From the NCBI RefSeq assembly GCF_000517625.1, contig NZ_CP007055.1:992001-1056000 (forward strand): a stretch of 64,000 bases of DNA. The letters run 5' to 3'. The stretch's first letter is position 1. Each line of letters opens with the position of its first letter. This stretch comes from Halostagnicola larsenii XH-48. Its GTDB lineage: Archaea > Halobacteriota > Halobacteria > Halobacteriales > Natrialbaceae. The notes beneath the pieces are model-generated. The model searched no databases, was not told the DNA's origin, and saw only the letters and a program-made list of their open reading frames with translations. Of the stretch, positions 7,744 through 16,600 are shown piece after piece. The translations under genes were made by a program, and so were the position numbers.

Positions 7744-8556
7744 TCAGTTCCCTCCACAATCGCCCTGCGCACAACCCTCGGCGCGCTCGATTTTGACTAG
7801 TTCCTCGTCGCCCAGATTGCGACCGCCGTCCGCGACCGGCTCGCCGTCCGAGGCGTCGCCGGATTCGTCGTCGGTCTGAAACGCGGCCGTCGCCGACTCG
7901 ATTTCGAGATCGGTCTTTTCGGCGTACGCGAGCGTATAGTAGTCTCGCTCGTCGATTTCGGCAGGATCGTCCGTAACCAGCGTCTCGCCCTGTTCCATGA
8001 ACAGCCGTCGGCCGTAGGTCACGTCGTAACCCGCCTCCACGAGCCCCTCGTGGGTCGCCGGCGCGTCGGTGACCTTGAACAGGATCATTCGATCAGGCCC
8101 CGTGGGGCTGTGACCGGCGGCGGCCTCGCGCAGCGAGAGCCCCGCACCGGCCTCGATCTCGACGCCCATCGCAGTCGCGAAGGCCGTCACCGCGCTCACG
8201 CCGGGGACGATCTCCAACTCGACTGCCGGATGAAACGCGTCGATCGTCCGGCGCAGGTGGCCGAACGTCGAGTAGACGTTCGGATCGCCGAGCGTGACGA
8301 AGGCGACGTCGCCGTCGCGGGCGTTCGGCGCGATCTCCGCGGCGGCTTCCTTCCACGCCGCTCGCAACTTTTCTTCGTCTTTGGTCATCGGAAAGTCCAG
8401 ATCGCCGATCTTCGACTCGTCGACGTGCTCGAGCGCGACCGACCGCGAGAGGCGGCCGGGCGAGTAAACCACGTCGCACTCCTCGAGCACGTGCTTTCCG
8501 CGAACCGTCACAAGATCGGCCTCGCCGGGTCCGAGTCCGACGCCGTAGAGGGTCAT
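7744..8556 (-). CDS. cbiL: Cobalt-factor-II C20-methyltransferase CbiL
   Basis: Methylates C20 of cobalt-factor II, the step after cobalt insertion by CbiX. The 270-residue protein starts MTLYGVGLGPGEADLVTVRG. It has the CbiL-type VVYSPGR, FVTLGDPNVYSTFGHLRRTI and EIVPGVSAVTAFATAMGVEI segments. The last 30 residues form an acidic tail ending in AEGCAQGDCGGN, with two cysteines of unclear use. The start overlaps the cbiT stop codon by 4 nt (ATGA), which indicates coupled translation. Confidence 0.93.
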   Translation of the reverse strand: MTLYGVGLGPGEADLVTVRGKHVLEECDVVYSPGRLSRSVALEHVDESKIGDLDFPMTKDEEKLRAAWKEAAAEIAPNARDGDVAFVTLGDPNVYSTFGHLRRTIDAFHPAVELEIVPGVSAVTAFATAMGVEIEAGAGLSLREAAAGHSPTGPDRMILFKVTDAPATHEGLVEAGYDVTYGRRLFMEQGETLVTDDPAEIDERDYYTLAYAEKTDLEIESATAAFQTDDESGDASDGEPVADGGRNLGDEELVKIERAEGCAQGDCGGN

Positions 8557-9197
8557 CGGTCGAGCCCTCCCGCCTGACTCTCACCGTTGCCAGCAGATCG
8601 ACCGCCGTCCGCCGCCGCTTTCTGGCGTCCGTCTTCATCGTCCGCATCCGCACTCGCGCTTCCGACCAGCATGTATACCGGGTTGTCCGAATCAAAACTC
8701 GTCGCGCCGGCGAGTTCGTAACCGTGGCTCACCTGAAACTGGACGACCTCTTCGAGCAGATCGCGCTCTCGGAAGGCCTCCGTCGCCCGGCCGGCGACCT
8801 CGAGTCGCGAGACGTTCATCACCACGCGGTCGATTTCGGTCTCGACGGCGTGATCGAGGACGGCCTCGAAGTTGCGGCTGCCGCCAAGAAAGAGGGCGTC
8901 TGCGTCGGCGGGAAGCCCCGCGGGCGCTTCCTCGTTTCTGAGCTCGACATCGGCCCGAATCGACGCCTCGTTCGCCGCGAGGTTCTTCTCCGTCGTCTCG
9001 AGGCGTTCGGCTTTTCGCTCGAGCGCGGTCACTCTCCCGGCCCGTCTGGCCGCTTCGATCGTGATCGCCCCAGTGCAGGAGCCGACCTCCGCGAAGTGAT
9101 CGTCGGCCTCGAGGGCGAGTTTCGAATGGACGACGGCGCGGACCTCGGCCTTCGTCGGCCCGGCCTTCGCATCGTGTGGAAGCGCGATGGGTGGCAT
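8553..9197 (-). CDS. cbiT: Cobalt-precorrin-6B C15-methyltransferase (decarboxylating) CbiT
   Basis: Class I Rossmann methyltransferase that methylates C15 and decarboxylates the C12 side chain. It shows IALPHDAKAGPTKAEVRAVV near the N-terminus, the SAM-binding motif AEVGSCTGAITIEAAR, then VTALERKAERLETTEKNLA and DALFLGGSRNFEAVLD, matching CbiT and the C-terminal half of CobL. The C-terminal ~30 residues are an acidic, Gly-rich tail. Two adjacent starts are possible: ATG at 9197 or GTG at 9200; ATG is preferred. It is the first gene of the long cbi operon, and the AT-rich stretch at 9220-9300 upstream is the likely promoter region. Confidence 0.92.
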   Translation of the reverse strand: MPPIALPHDAKAGPTKAEVRAVVHSKLALEADDHFAEVGSCTGAITIEAARRAGRVTALERKAERLETTEKNLAANEASIRADVELRNEEAPAGLPADADALFLGGSRNFEAVLDHAVETEIDRVVMNVSRLEVAGRATEAFRERDLLEEVVQFQVSHGYELAGATSFDSDNPVYMLVGSASADADDEDGRQKAAADGGRSAGNGESQAGGLDR

Positions 9198-9224
9198 CAC
9201 CCGAGGGAACAGAAGCCACCCCTA

Positions 9225-9238
9225 AAACAATTTTGTTT
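9225..9238. promoter_or_regulatory. Candidate operator upstream of the cbi operon
   Basis: A perfect inverted repeat, AAACAA-TT-TTGTTT, lies 28-41 nt before the cbiT start, inside the only AT-rich patch of the region. Two looser partners follow: CAAT-CTGT-ATTG at about 9248-9259 and a TTGTT near 9290. The placement where a TATA box or regulator would act suggests promoter control of the whole operon. The regulator is unknown, and no B12 riboswitch features are visible. Confidence 0.5.
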
Positions 9239-9360
9239 GGTATAGAACAATCTGTATTGCTCATTCTGAATTGGGGTAGCACAAATTCCGTTGTTCATTC
9301 GACGGTGAACGAGAGGATTTCGAGCGCGTTCGTTCGCTCGCCACTTCGACGGATGCTGAC

Positions 9361-10665
9361 TTAGACAGACTCGAGAAACCGATCGAACGCCCCGCTCTCG
9401 GGATGGACGTGGACGTACGTGCCGAGCGACTCGTACTCGGTCAGGCCGTCGTGGTCGCCGTCGATGCCGTCCCCGCGGACCGTCTCGAACGCGAACCGGG
9501 CGTCGCCCGCCACGTCGGCGCTCGAGTAGTGGAACTCGTGACCGCGGATCGTCTCGCCTGCCTTCGCCGTCAGGGTTCCTTCGACTGCCTCGAGTTCGAC
9601 GTGATCCAGCGCCTGATAGCGGTCGTGCATCGTCACCTCGGCGGGGAGGATGCCGGCCATCTCGCTGGTCTCGCCCGCTGCGGTCGTCAGCGACTCGCTC
9701 ATCGCCATCAGGCCCCCGCACTCGCCGAGAACAGGGAGTCCCTCGCTCGCCAGTTTCCCGAGTTCTGCAAGCGTTCCGGCTGACTCGAGCTCCGAGGCGT
9801 GGAGTTCGGGGTAGCCACCCGGAAGATAGACGCCATCACAGTTGGGAACCGAATCGCCGGCCACCGGCGAGAACGTCACGAGTTCGGCACGCTCGCGAAC
9901 GCGCTCGAGCGTCGCCGGGTACCGAAAGCAGAAGGCGGCGTCGTTGGCGACGGCGATTCGGGCGTCGACCGGTGTCGCCTCTTGGGATGTTGTCCCCGGA
10001 ACCGGTGGTTCGCTCGCAACCGCGGCCAACCGCTCAGCCTCGAGCGACTCCGCAGCCTCCCGGAGCGCCTCCCTGGGAAGCGCTGCCTCGCCACCCATCT
10101 CGAGGCCGAGGTGTCGATCTGGGATCTCGAGAGCCGAATTCGGCGGGATTCGACCGAAGAACTCGAGGTCGTCGGGCAACGCGTCGCGGATGCCCTGTTC
10201 GTGACGACCGCCGTGGGCGCGCTGGGCGACGATGCCGGCGACCTCGACGTCGCGACCGATAGCGTCTGCGTACTCTCGAAACCCGAGCGCCGTTGCCGCG
10301 ACGCTCTCCATTCCCGCTTTGGCGTCGACGACGAGCACGACGGGCAGGTCGAGCGCTTCGGCGACCATTGCGGTGCTCGAGCCGTCGCCGTCGTACAGGC
10401 CCATGACGCCCTCGACGACGCAGATGTCTCCCTCGCCGCGCCGGTAGTTCCGACGAAGCCCGTCCTCGCCGCAGAGCCACAGGTCGAGCGTGCGAGACGG
10501 CCGGCCCGCGATCGCCTCGTGATGGCTCGGATCGATGAAGTCCGGCCCCGCCTTGGCGGGTTGGACCGAATAGCCGGCGTCTTCGAGCGACTGAACGATT
10601 GCGAGGGTCGCGACCGTTTTTCCGACACCGGAACTGACGCCACCGAGGACGAATCCGTTCATCAT
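9361..10665 (-). CDS. cbiA: Cobyrinate a,c-diamide synthase CbiA
   Basis: ATP- and glutamine-dependent amidation of the a and c acetate side chains of the corrin ring. The N-terminal P-loop GGVSSGVGKTVATLA (residues 8-22) and PAKAGPDFIDPSHHEAI are characteristic of the DRTGG-type synthetase half. The C-terminal glutamine amidotransferase half has GVYLPGGYPELHA, the nucleophile Cys in GECGGLMAMSES and a late catalytic His in TYVHVHPESGAFDRF. The 434-residue length is normal. Two consecutive ATG codons (10665 and 10662) are equally possible starts. It is separated from cbiT by about 160 nt, so it probably has its own promoter and is divergent from the small gene at 10827. Confidence 0.94.
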   Translation of the reverse strand: MMNGFVLGGVSSGVGKTVATLAIVQSLEDAGYSVQPAKAGPDFIDPSHHEAIAGRPSRTLDLWLCGEDGLRRNYRRGEGDICVVEGVMGLYDGDGSSTAMVAEALDLPVVLVVDAKAGMESVAATALGFREYADAIGRDVEVAGIVAQRAHGGRHEQGIRDALPDDLEFFGRIPPNSALEIPDRHLGLEMGGEAALPREALREAAESLEAERLAAVASEPPVPGTTSQEATPVDARIAVANDAAFCFRYPATLERVRERAELVTFSPVAGDSVPNCDGVYLPGGYPELHASELESAGTLAELGKLASEGLPVLGECGGLMAMSESLTTAAGETSEMAGILPAEVTMHDRYQALDHVELEAVEGTLTAKAGETIRGHEFHYSSADVAGDARFAFETVRGDGIDGDHDGLTEYESLGTYVHVHPESGAFDRFLESV

Positions 10666-10826
10666 TGTGGTTGCGTTCGGACAACTGAACTTGAATCCGT
10701 CGGTGGCGTCGGCGACAGGTCGCCCGTCACCAACCGAGCACCGAGAATCCGGGGGACGCCGCGGCGACCAGTTCGAACCACCGACGAACTTAACGGCACC
10801 GACCGGTTACGACCCGTTCGATCACA

Positions 10827-10991
10827 ATGACAGAGGAACCCGACGACGCCACTCGACACCACCTTCGAGAAGCCCTCCGTCACATCGACGCGGCACAAGA
10901 CGGGGACCTCAGAAAAACGAACGACGTCGCGCTCGAGGAAGTCGCAAAAACGGTCTCGACCGTATTGCGCGAGTACGAACAGGACGAGTGA
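10827..10991 (+). CDS. Small conserved-looking acidic protein (54 residues) divergent from cbiA
   Basis: Open frame from ATG at 10827 to TGA at 10991, read directly. The product begins MTEEPDDATRHHLREALRHI and ends in EYEQDE. It is highly charged and predicted as two amphipathic helices, with the acidic composition of real haloarchaeal proteins and no low-complexity shadow character. A TATA-like CTTAAC lies about 30 nt upstream (near 10794-10799), fitting a leaderless transcript. It faces away from cbiA. No domain is recognised. It might be a small regulator or partner of the cobalamin genes, which is speculation. Confidence 0.7.
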   Translation: MTEEPDDATRHHLREALRHIDAAQDGDLRKTNDVALEEVAKTVSTVLREYEQDE

Positions 10992-11280
10992 GACTGCGGT
11001 TCTCGTCTCGGCCGATTACGTGAGTCGCCTTCGTAGCAAAATTTTCATCCCCGTATAATTATCTCTCCTCTTATTTGTACAGCCCCATAGTGCGTATATA
11101 TTACCGCTTCGAAAGCTGCTTACTTCCCTCCGACAACGAATAGTGTTAGACCACGGCCATGTACACACGACGCGGCTCGAGTCGGTGCGCGCGTAGACAG
11201 ACAGAACGAACCGTTTCGCAGCCGGCGACCGCGTCTCGAGACGACTACCGGAAGACGCCCCGTTCCGGAGGTATCCGACT

Positions 11281-11961
11281 ATGACGCGATCTGATCGGTC
11301 CGACCAGGAGGTTAAAGATACCGTCCAACAGTACTGGGATGGGCGCGCCGAATCGTTTGACGAAGACAGCCAGCACGGGATTCATAGCGACGAGCAACAC
11401 GAGGCGTGGCTTTCTGTTCTGCGCGAGTGGACCGGCGAACCGCCACAGCGGGTGCTTGACCTGGGCTGTGGAACGGGGGTCGTCTCGCTGTTGTTGGCCG
11501 AACTCGGTCACGACGTTACGGGGGTCGACTTTTCGGAAGAAATGCTCGAGCGGGCTCGAGCGAAGACCGAACGGACGGACCTGTCGGTCGAATTCGAACG
11601 AGGCGACGCCGAGTCCCTCGCGCAGTCCGACGACAGCTACGACTTAGTGACGGGGCGGCACCTCATCTGGACGCTCCCGACCCCGCCGAAGGCGATAGAG
11701 GAGTGGCGTCGCGTCGTCCGCCCCGGGGGACGAATTGTACTCATCGAAGGCCACTGGGATTTCGACGACCCGTTCGACGGCTACGAGGAGATCCACGACG
11801 ACCTCCCGCTTTACGACGGCCGCCCGCCCGCGGAGTTAGCTGACTTCCTCGTGGATCAGGGGCTCGAAAACGTCGAGTACGAACCCCTGATGGATTCGGT
11901 ATTCTGGGGGAGAGAACCGAACTACGAACAGTACATTACGGTCGGCGAAGTTCCTGAGTAA
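11281..11961 (+). CDS. Class I SAM-dependent methyltransferase
   Basis: A 226-residue Rossmann-fold methyltransferase of the UbiE/Methyltransf_11 type. Motif I is VLDLGCGTGVVSLLLAELG (about residues 59-77), followed by VTGVDFSEEMLERA, FERGDAESLAQSDDSYDLVT and the post-motif VVRPGGRIVLIEGHWDF. The substrate cannot be read from sequence. It is alone on the plus strand between the two cobalamin operons, with an AT-rich ~290-nt region before it and convergence with cbiE after it. Position suggests a link to tetrapyrrole or cobalamin metabolism, but it is not a known corrin methyltransferase family. Confidence 0.88.
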   Translation: MTRSDRSDQEVKDTVQQYWDGRAESFDEDSQHGIHSDEQHEAWLSVLREWTGEPPQRVLDLGCGTGVVSLLLAELGHDVTGVDFSEEMLERARAKTERTDLSVEFERGDAESLAQSDDSYDLVTGRHLIWTLPTPPKAIEEWRRVVRPGGRIVLIEGHWDFDDPFDGYEEIHDDLPLYDGRPPAELADFLVDQGLENVEYEPLMDSVFWGREPNYEQYITVGEVPE

Positions 11962-12095
11962 GTCGTCGCGCGACGCTGTCGTTGCCCTCGCGGCACGTTT
12001 TCCGTTCGAAATCGCGTTTTCCGCTCGAAATTACGTCTACCGCCCGAGATCGCGTCTTCCACTCGAGTCAGTCTCTTTCGGTGCGCGTCGTGTAC

Positions 12096-12890
12096 TCAGG
12101 CCACCGGCTGTCTGACCGCCAGCACGACCAGATCGGAAAACGGCGTGTCCGCCGCTTCGTTCCCGCCCGCGTGGTCCGATAGCTCGGTGAGGGTAAATCG
12201 GTGGATTTCCTCGTCTGCGTGGGTCAGCTTCTCGCACACCAGCGCCTCGAGATCCGGGTCGGCTCCCGCCTTGAGCAGGAACTGGGCGATGTCGCCGGGC
12301 ATTCGATCGTAGGGTCGGGGCAACACGAGCAGGTGTCGGCCATCCGCCGTGACCGCGGCGGCCATGCGGTCCATGTCGGCCTCGAGGTCGCCGCTCTTGT
12401 GAAGCGTGACGAACTCGGTGTCCTCCATCGGCGTCCGGGCGCGGCTGGCGGCCATCTGGAGCGAGGAGATGCCGGGAATCACGCGCACTGGTGTCTCGGG
12501 CTCTTCGCGTTCGACCGCGGACTGCACCTTGCCCACGAACTGGTAGCCCGAGTGGTTCGGGTCGCCCATCGCGACGGCGGTTCCTGACTCGCCGGCCGCG
12601 ACACGCTCGGCGAACTCCTCGAGTGCGTCAGCCTCGTCCTTGTAGCCGCAGGTCAGCAGGTCAGCATCGGTTCGGTCCTCGACGAACTCCACGACGGTCG
12701 TGAAACCGACGACGGCGTCGGCCTCGCGGATCGCGCGTTCGCCCCGGGGCGTGAGATACTCGGGGTTCCCCGGCCCGACGCCGACGGCGTAGACCGGATC
12801 GTCCGTCTCCGCGTCGATATCGGGCTCCGGCGCTCCCGCCGCGAACGTCGCCGGATCCGGTCCGCTCTCGAGGTCGTACTCGTCGCTCAT
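12096..12890 (-). CDS. cbiE: Cobalt-precorrin-7 C5-methyltransferase CbiE
   Basis: Tetrapyrrole methylase that methylates C5, partner of CbiT in the early-cobalt pathway. The domain starts near residue 33 with YAVGVGPGNPEYLT. ADAVVGFTTVVEF, TAVAMGDPNHSGYQFVG and RVIPGISSLQMAASRARTPM follow, the last being typical of CbiE. The C-terminal LVVLAVRQPVA closes the domain. At 264 residues it is slightly longer than usual because of an acidic N-terminal tail. It overlaps cbiC by 4 nt in the cobN-cbiC-cbiE operon, away from cbiT, so the two halves of the classical CobL are separate proteins in separate operons here. Confidence 0.92.
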   Translation of the reverse strand: MSDEYDLESGPDPATFAAGAPEPDIDAETDDPVYAVGVGPGNPEYLTPRGERAIREADAVVGFTTVVEFVEDRTDADLLTCGYKDEADALEEFAERVAAGESGTAVAMGDPNHSGYQFVGKVQSAVEREEPETPVRVIPGISSLQMAASRARTPMEDTEFVTLHKSGDLEADMDRMAAAVTADGRHLLVLPRPYDRMPGDIAQFLLKAGADPDLEALVCEKLTHADEEIHRFTLTELSDHAGGNEAADTPFSDLVVLAVRQPVA

Positions 12891-13678
12891 CGGCCCTCGC
12901 CGGTGGTTTCCGCCGCTCTATCGGCAGCCGCGAGATCTAACTCGAGGTCGTCCGTTCGAACGTCTTTCGCGACGTGGATCAGTTCGTTCGTCAGCGCGGC
13001 CGCGAGCCCGCTCCCGCCGCGGCGACCGACGTTGGTGATCGCCGGCACGTCATAAGCCTCGCTGATCTCGCGGATGCGCTCTCTGCTCTCTTCTGCCTTG
13101 ACGAAGCCGACGGGCGTCGCGACGACGGCGGCCGGTCGCGTGCCGTTCTCGATGCAGTCCGCGAGGGCGAAGGCCGCGGTCGGCGCGTTTCCGACGACCG
13201 CAATTGCGCCGTCGTAGACGCCCTGCTTGTCCAGCTCGAGCACCGACGCGGCGGTCCGGGTCATGCCGGTCTCGGCCGCTAACTCGGCGCCGTTGCCGAT
13301 CGCCTTGCGCTTCTCGCAGTTGTGACCTCTCCCCGTAATGCCGGCTTTGGACATCGTGATATCGGTGACGATGGTCGCCTCCGCGAGCACCGCTCGAGCC
13401 CCCGCCCGAACCGGCGCGTCCTCGTCGTCGCCGATTTCGTCGCTCCCCGTGAACTCGAGGAGGTGCTGGAACTCGATATCGCCCATCGAGTGAACCGACT
13501 TCTGGCGAATCCGGTCGGCCAGCATCTCGTCGGGAACGAACTGGCGAACGATGTCCATGCTCGTCTCGGCGATGTCCATCGCGTTCTGCGTCGTCGCGCC
13601 GAGGTCTGCGTACTCTTGTTCGAAATCCGCTTCTCCGTCCTTCGTATCCGCTCCCGCCTTCTCAGTCTGCTCAGTCAT
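12887..13678 (-). CDS. cbiC: Cobalt-precorrin-8 methylmutase CbiC
   Basis: Moves the C11 methyl group to C12 to form cobyrinate. It shows ADRIRQKSVHSMGDIEFQ with the presumed catalytic His at residue 63, and TDITMSKAGITGRGHNCEKR and VVGNAPTAAFALADCIENG. The C-terminal half has VVATPVGFVKAEESRERI and TNVGRRGGSGLAAALTNEL, all standard for CbiC/CobH. Its 263 residues include acidic tails at both ends. It overlaps cobN by 8 nt and cbiE by 4 nt, so translation is probably coupled. Confidence 0.94.
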   Translation of the reverse strand: MTEQTEKAGADTKDGEADFEQEYADLGATTQNAMDIAETSMDIVRQFVPDEMLADRIRQKSVHSMGDIEFQHLLEFTGSDEIGDDEDAPVRAGARAVLAEATIVTDITMSKAGITGRGHNCEKRKAIGNGAELAAETGMTRTAASVLELDKQGVYDGAIAVVGNAPTAAFALADCIENGTRPAAVVATPVGFVKAEESRERIREISEAYDVPAITNVGRRGGSGLAAALTNELIHVAKDVRTDDLELDLAAADRAAETTGEGR

Positions 13679-16600
13679 CGTTCGTCACCCCCGCACCGAC
13701 GGCTTCGTTGGTCGTTCTGGCCTCGAGGTCGCCCTCGACGCGAAGGTTGATATCTCGCAGGCGGTCGACGGTCTTCTCGTCGGCGTCCCACAGGTCCCGG
13801 TCGATCGCCTCGAGGAGGGTATCCGAGATGGACTCGAGCGCCCACGGGTTCACGTCGCGCATCCACTCCTGTCGATCCTCGTCGAAGGCGTACTTCTCGG
13901 CGACCTCCGTCCAGAGGGTGTCCGAGACGATGCCGGTGGTCGCGTCCCAGCCCAGCGTCACGTCGACGGTCGTCGAGAGGTCTCCAGCGCCCTTGTAGCC
14001 GTGTTCCTCCATGGACTCGAGCCAGTCCGGGTTCAACACCCGAGCTCGCATCGACTTGCGGACCTTCTCCTCGTTGGTGTAGACGTCCACGTTGTCGGGA
14101 TCGGAGGAATCGCCGACGTAGGAGGCAGGTTCCTCCCCCGAAATCTCCGTCACGGCCGAGATGAACCCGCCGTGGAAGGCGTACCAGTCCGAGGAGTCGA
14201 ACTCGTCCTGTTCCATCGTGTCCTCGAGTTTGACCGTCGCGTCGACGCTCGAGAGGCGGCGCTCGAAGGCGTCGTGGGCGTCCGAGACGCGGCCGCGCGA
14301 GCCCATGGCGTAGCCGCCCCACTGGACGTAAACGCTCGCGAGGTCGCTTCGGTCGTCCCAGTTGCCCTCGTCGACGGCCTTGTTCGTCCCGGCTCCGTAG
14401 CCGCCGGGCTTCGTCGTGAAGACGCGGTGTTTGGCCTCCTTTCGCGCGTCATCGGCGTTGACCCCTTCTTCGTCCTCGAGTTCAGCCTGCTCCTCCTCGA
14501 CGTGTTTCTTGACGTAGTTCAACTCCGGTGGCTCCTCGAGGTCGACCACCGCATCCACGGCGTCGTGGATGACCCCCGCCGCGGCGGGGAACGCGTCCCG
14601 GAAAAGCCCAGAAACGCGCGTCGTCACGTCGATTCTGGGACGATCGAGTTCCTCGAGCGGGATCGGCTCAACGTCGTCGATCCGTCCGGCGTCGGTCCAC
14701 TGCGGTTCGACCCCCATCATCGCCAGCACCTGCGCGATCGTCTCGCCGCGGGTGCGGACGGTCGGGGTTCCCCAGGCGACCACGCCGATCTCTTCGGGGT
14801 ACTCGTCGTTCTCGTCGTGGTGGCGCTCGAGCACGCCTTCGGCGACCTCGCTCCCGACCTGCCAGGCGGCCTTCGCCGGCACCTTCCGCGGATCGAGCGT
14901 GTAGAAGTTCCGCGCCGTCGGGAGCAGGTCGACGCCGCCGCGGGTCGGCGCACCGGAGCCGCCCGGCGGCACGTACTCGCCCTCGAGGGCGTCGGCGGTT
15001 CGCGGAATCTCGTCTGCTGCCCCCTGCACGCGAGGCTGTGCTTCCTCGCAAATGAACGCCAGCGCCTTTCGAAGGTCGTCGTGAGCGCCGGATTTCGCCC
15101 GCGCGTCGCCGATCGTCTCGAGGTCGACGACGAGCAGGTTCATGTTGATCTCGTCCTCGGGGCCGCCGTCGACCTCGGATTCGGGCACGTCGAAGTCCTG
15201 TTCCGCGAGCGTCTCGAGCAGTTCGACGCTGGTCTCGAAGACGCGATCAGACGCCTCGGCGTAGGTCATCCCGAGGTCGTCGTCGTAGGTTCCCGGCGAG
15301 TCGAGCATGGTCTGGTAGTCGATTCCGAGCACGCCGGCGACGCTCTCGCGGAGGCTCGGTGCGCCCGGGTTCTCGAGTCGCGTGAGCGCGACCAGGTACT
15401 CGATCAGTCGCTCGCCCTCGGGCGGTTCTGACATCGTGTGCAGTCCGAGCCGAATCTGGGTCGTCTTGACGTCCGTGAGATACTCGTGGATCCGCTCGAC
15501 GAGGTCGTCGATCTCGAGATCGTCGCCAGCGACGTCGCCCTCTTCGAGGGTGGTTCCCGATTCCTCGGGTCCGCGGACGTCGACTTTCTCGTCTATCGTC
15601 CCCGCAATCCCCAACTCGACCGCGAGATCTAACTCTTCGACCGTCTCCCGGATGAGCCTCTCGAGGTGCTCGCCGTCGTCCGCGCGGGCGTCTTCCATCC
15701 CCGCTTCGCGGTACTGGTTCGCCAGTTCCTCGAGTTCCGACAGCTCGTCGTAGGTCCCCGCGTTTCGCATGACCGGCGTCAGGTAGTCCACGATCGCGGC
15801 GTAGGATCGGCGCTTCGCTTGCGTTCCCTCGCCGGGGTTGTTCACGATGTAGGGGTAGACGTTCGGCAGGTCGTCGATCAGCTGATCCGGCGCGCTCTCG
15901 CCGTCGAGGCCGACGGTCTTGCCGGGGAGCCACTCGAGGCTCCCGTGGGTTCCAAGGTGGACGACGGCGTCGGCATCGTAGGTATTGCGCACCCAACTGT
16001 AGAACGCGTAGTAGTCGTGGGGCGGCTGGAGATCCGAATCGTGGTACACCTTCGAGGGATCCATCCCGAACCCGCGCGGGGGCTGGACGGTGACGAGGAC
16101 GTTGCCGAACTCGACGCCCGGAATCGCGAACGGCCGGTCCGGCGCTTCGCCCCACTCCTCGAGGACGTTTTCTCGAAACCGCTCGTCCGCGTCCGCGAAC
16201 CAGTCGGCGTACTGGTCGCTCGAGACCACGTCGACCGAGAGATCACGAACGTCTTCCGGCGCGACCCAGCGGTCCTCGAGCGTGAGCTGTGCGGTCAGGT
16301 TTTCGACGAGCGACTGTCCGCTCTCGGGCATCTCGCCCCCGAGGTCGTAGTTTCGGGCCTCGAGTTCGGAGAGCAGGTTCACGGTCGACTCGGGCGAGTC
16401 GAGGCCGAACGCGGTCCCGATGCCGTCGTCGCTCGGCGGGTAATTGTGCAGGACGACGGCCACCTTCTTTTCCTCGTTTGGGGTGTGGCGAAGCTCGGCC
16501 CAGTTGACCGCGAGGCGCGTCGCGTGGTCGACCCGGTCCTCGATCGGGTAGTGATGTTTCGGCGCGCTGCCGATCCCCGCGTCGTCGGTTCGCTCCTTGC

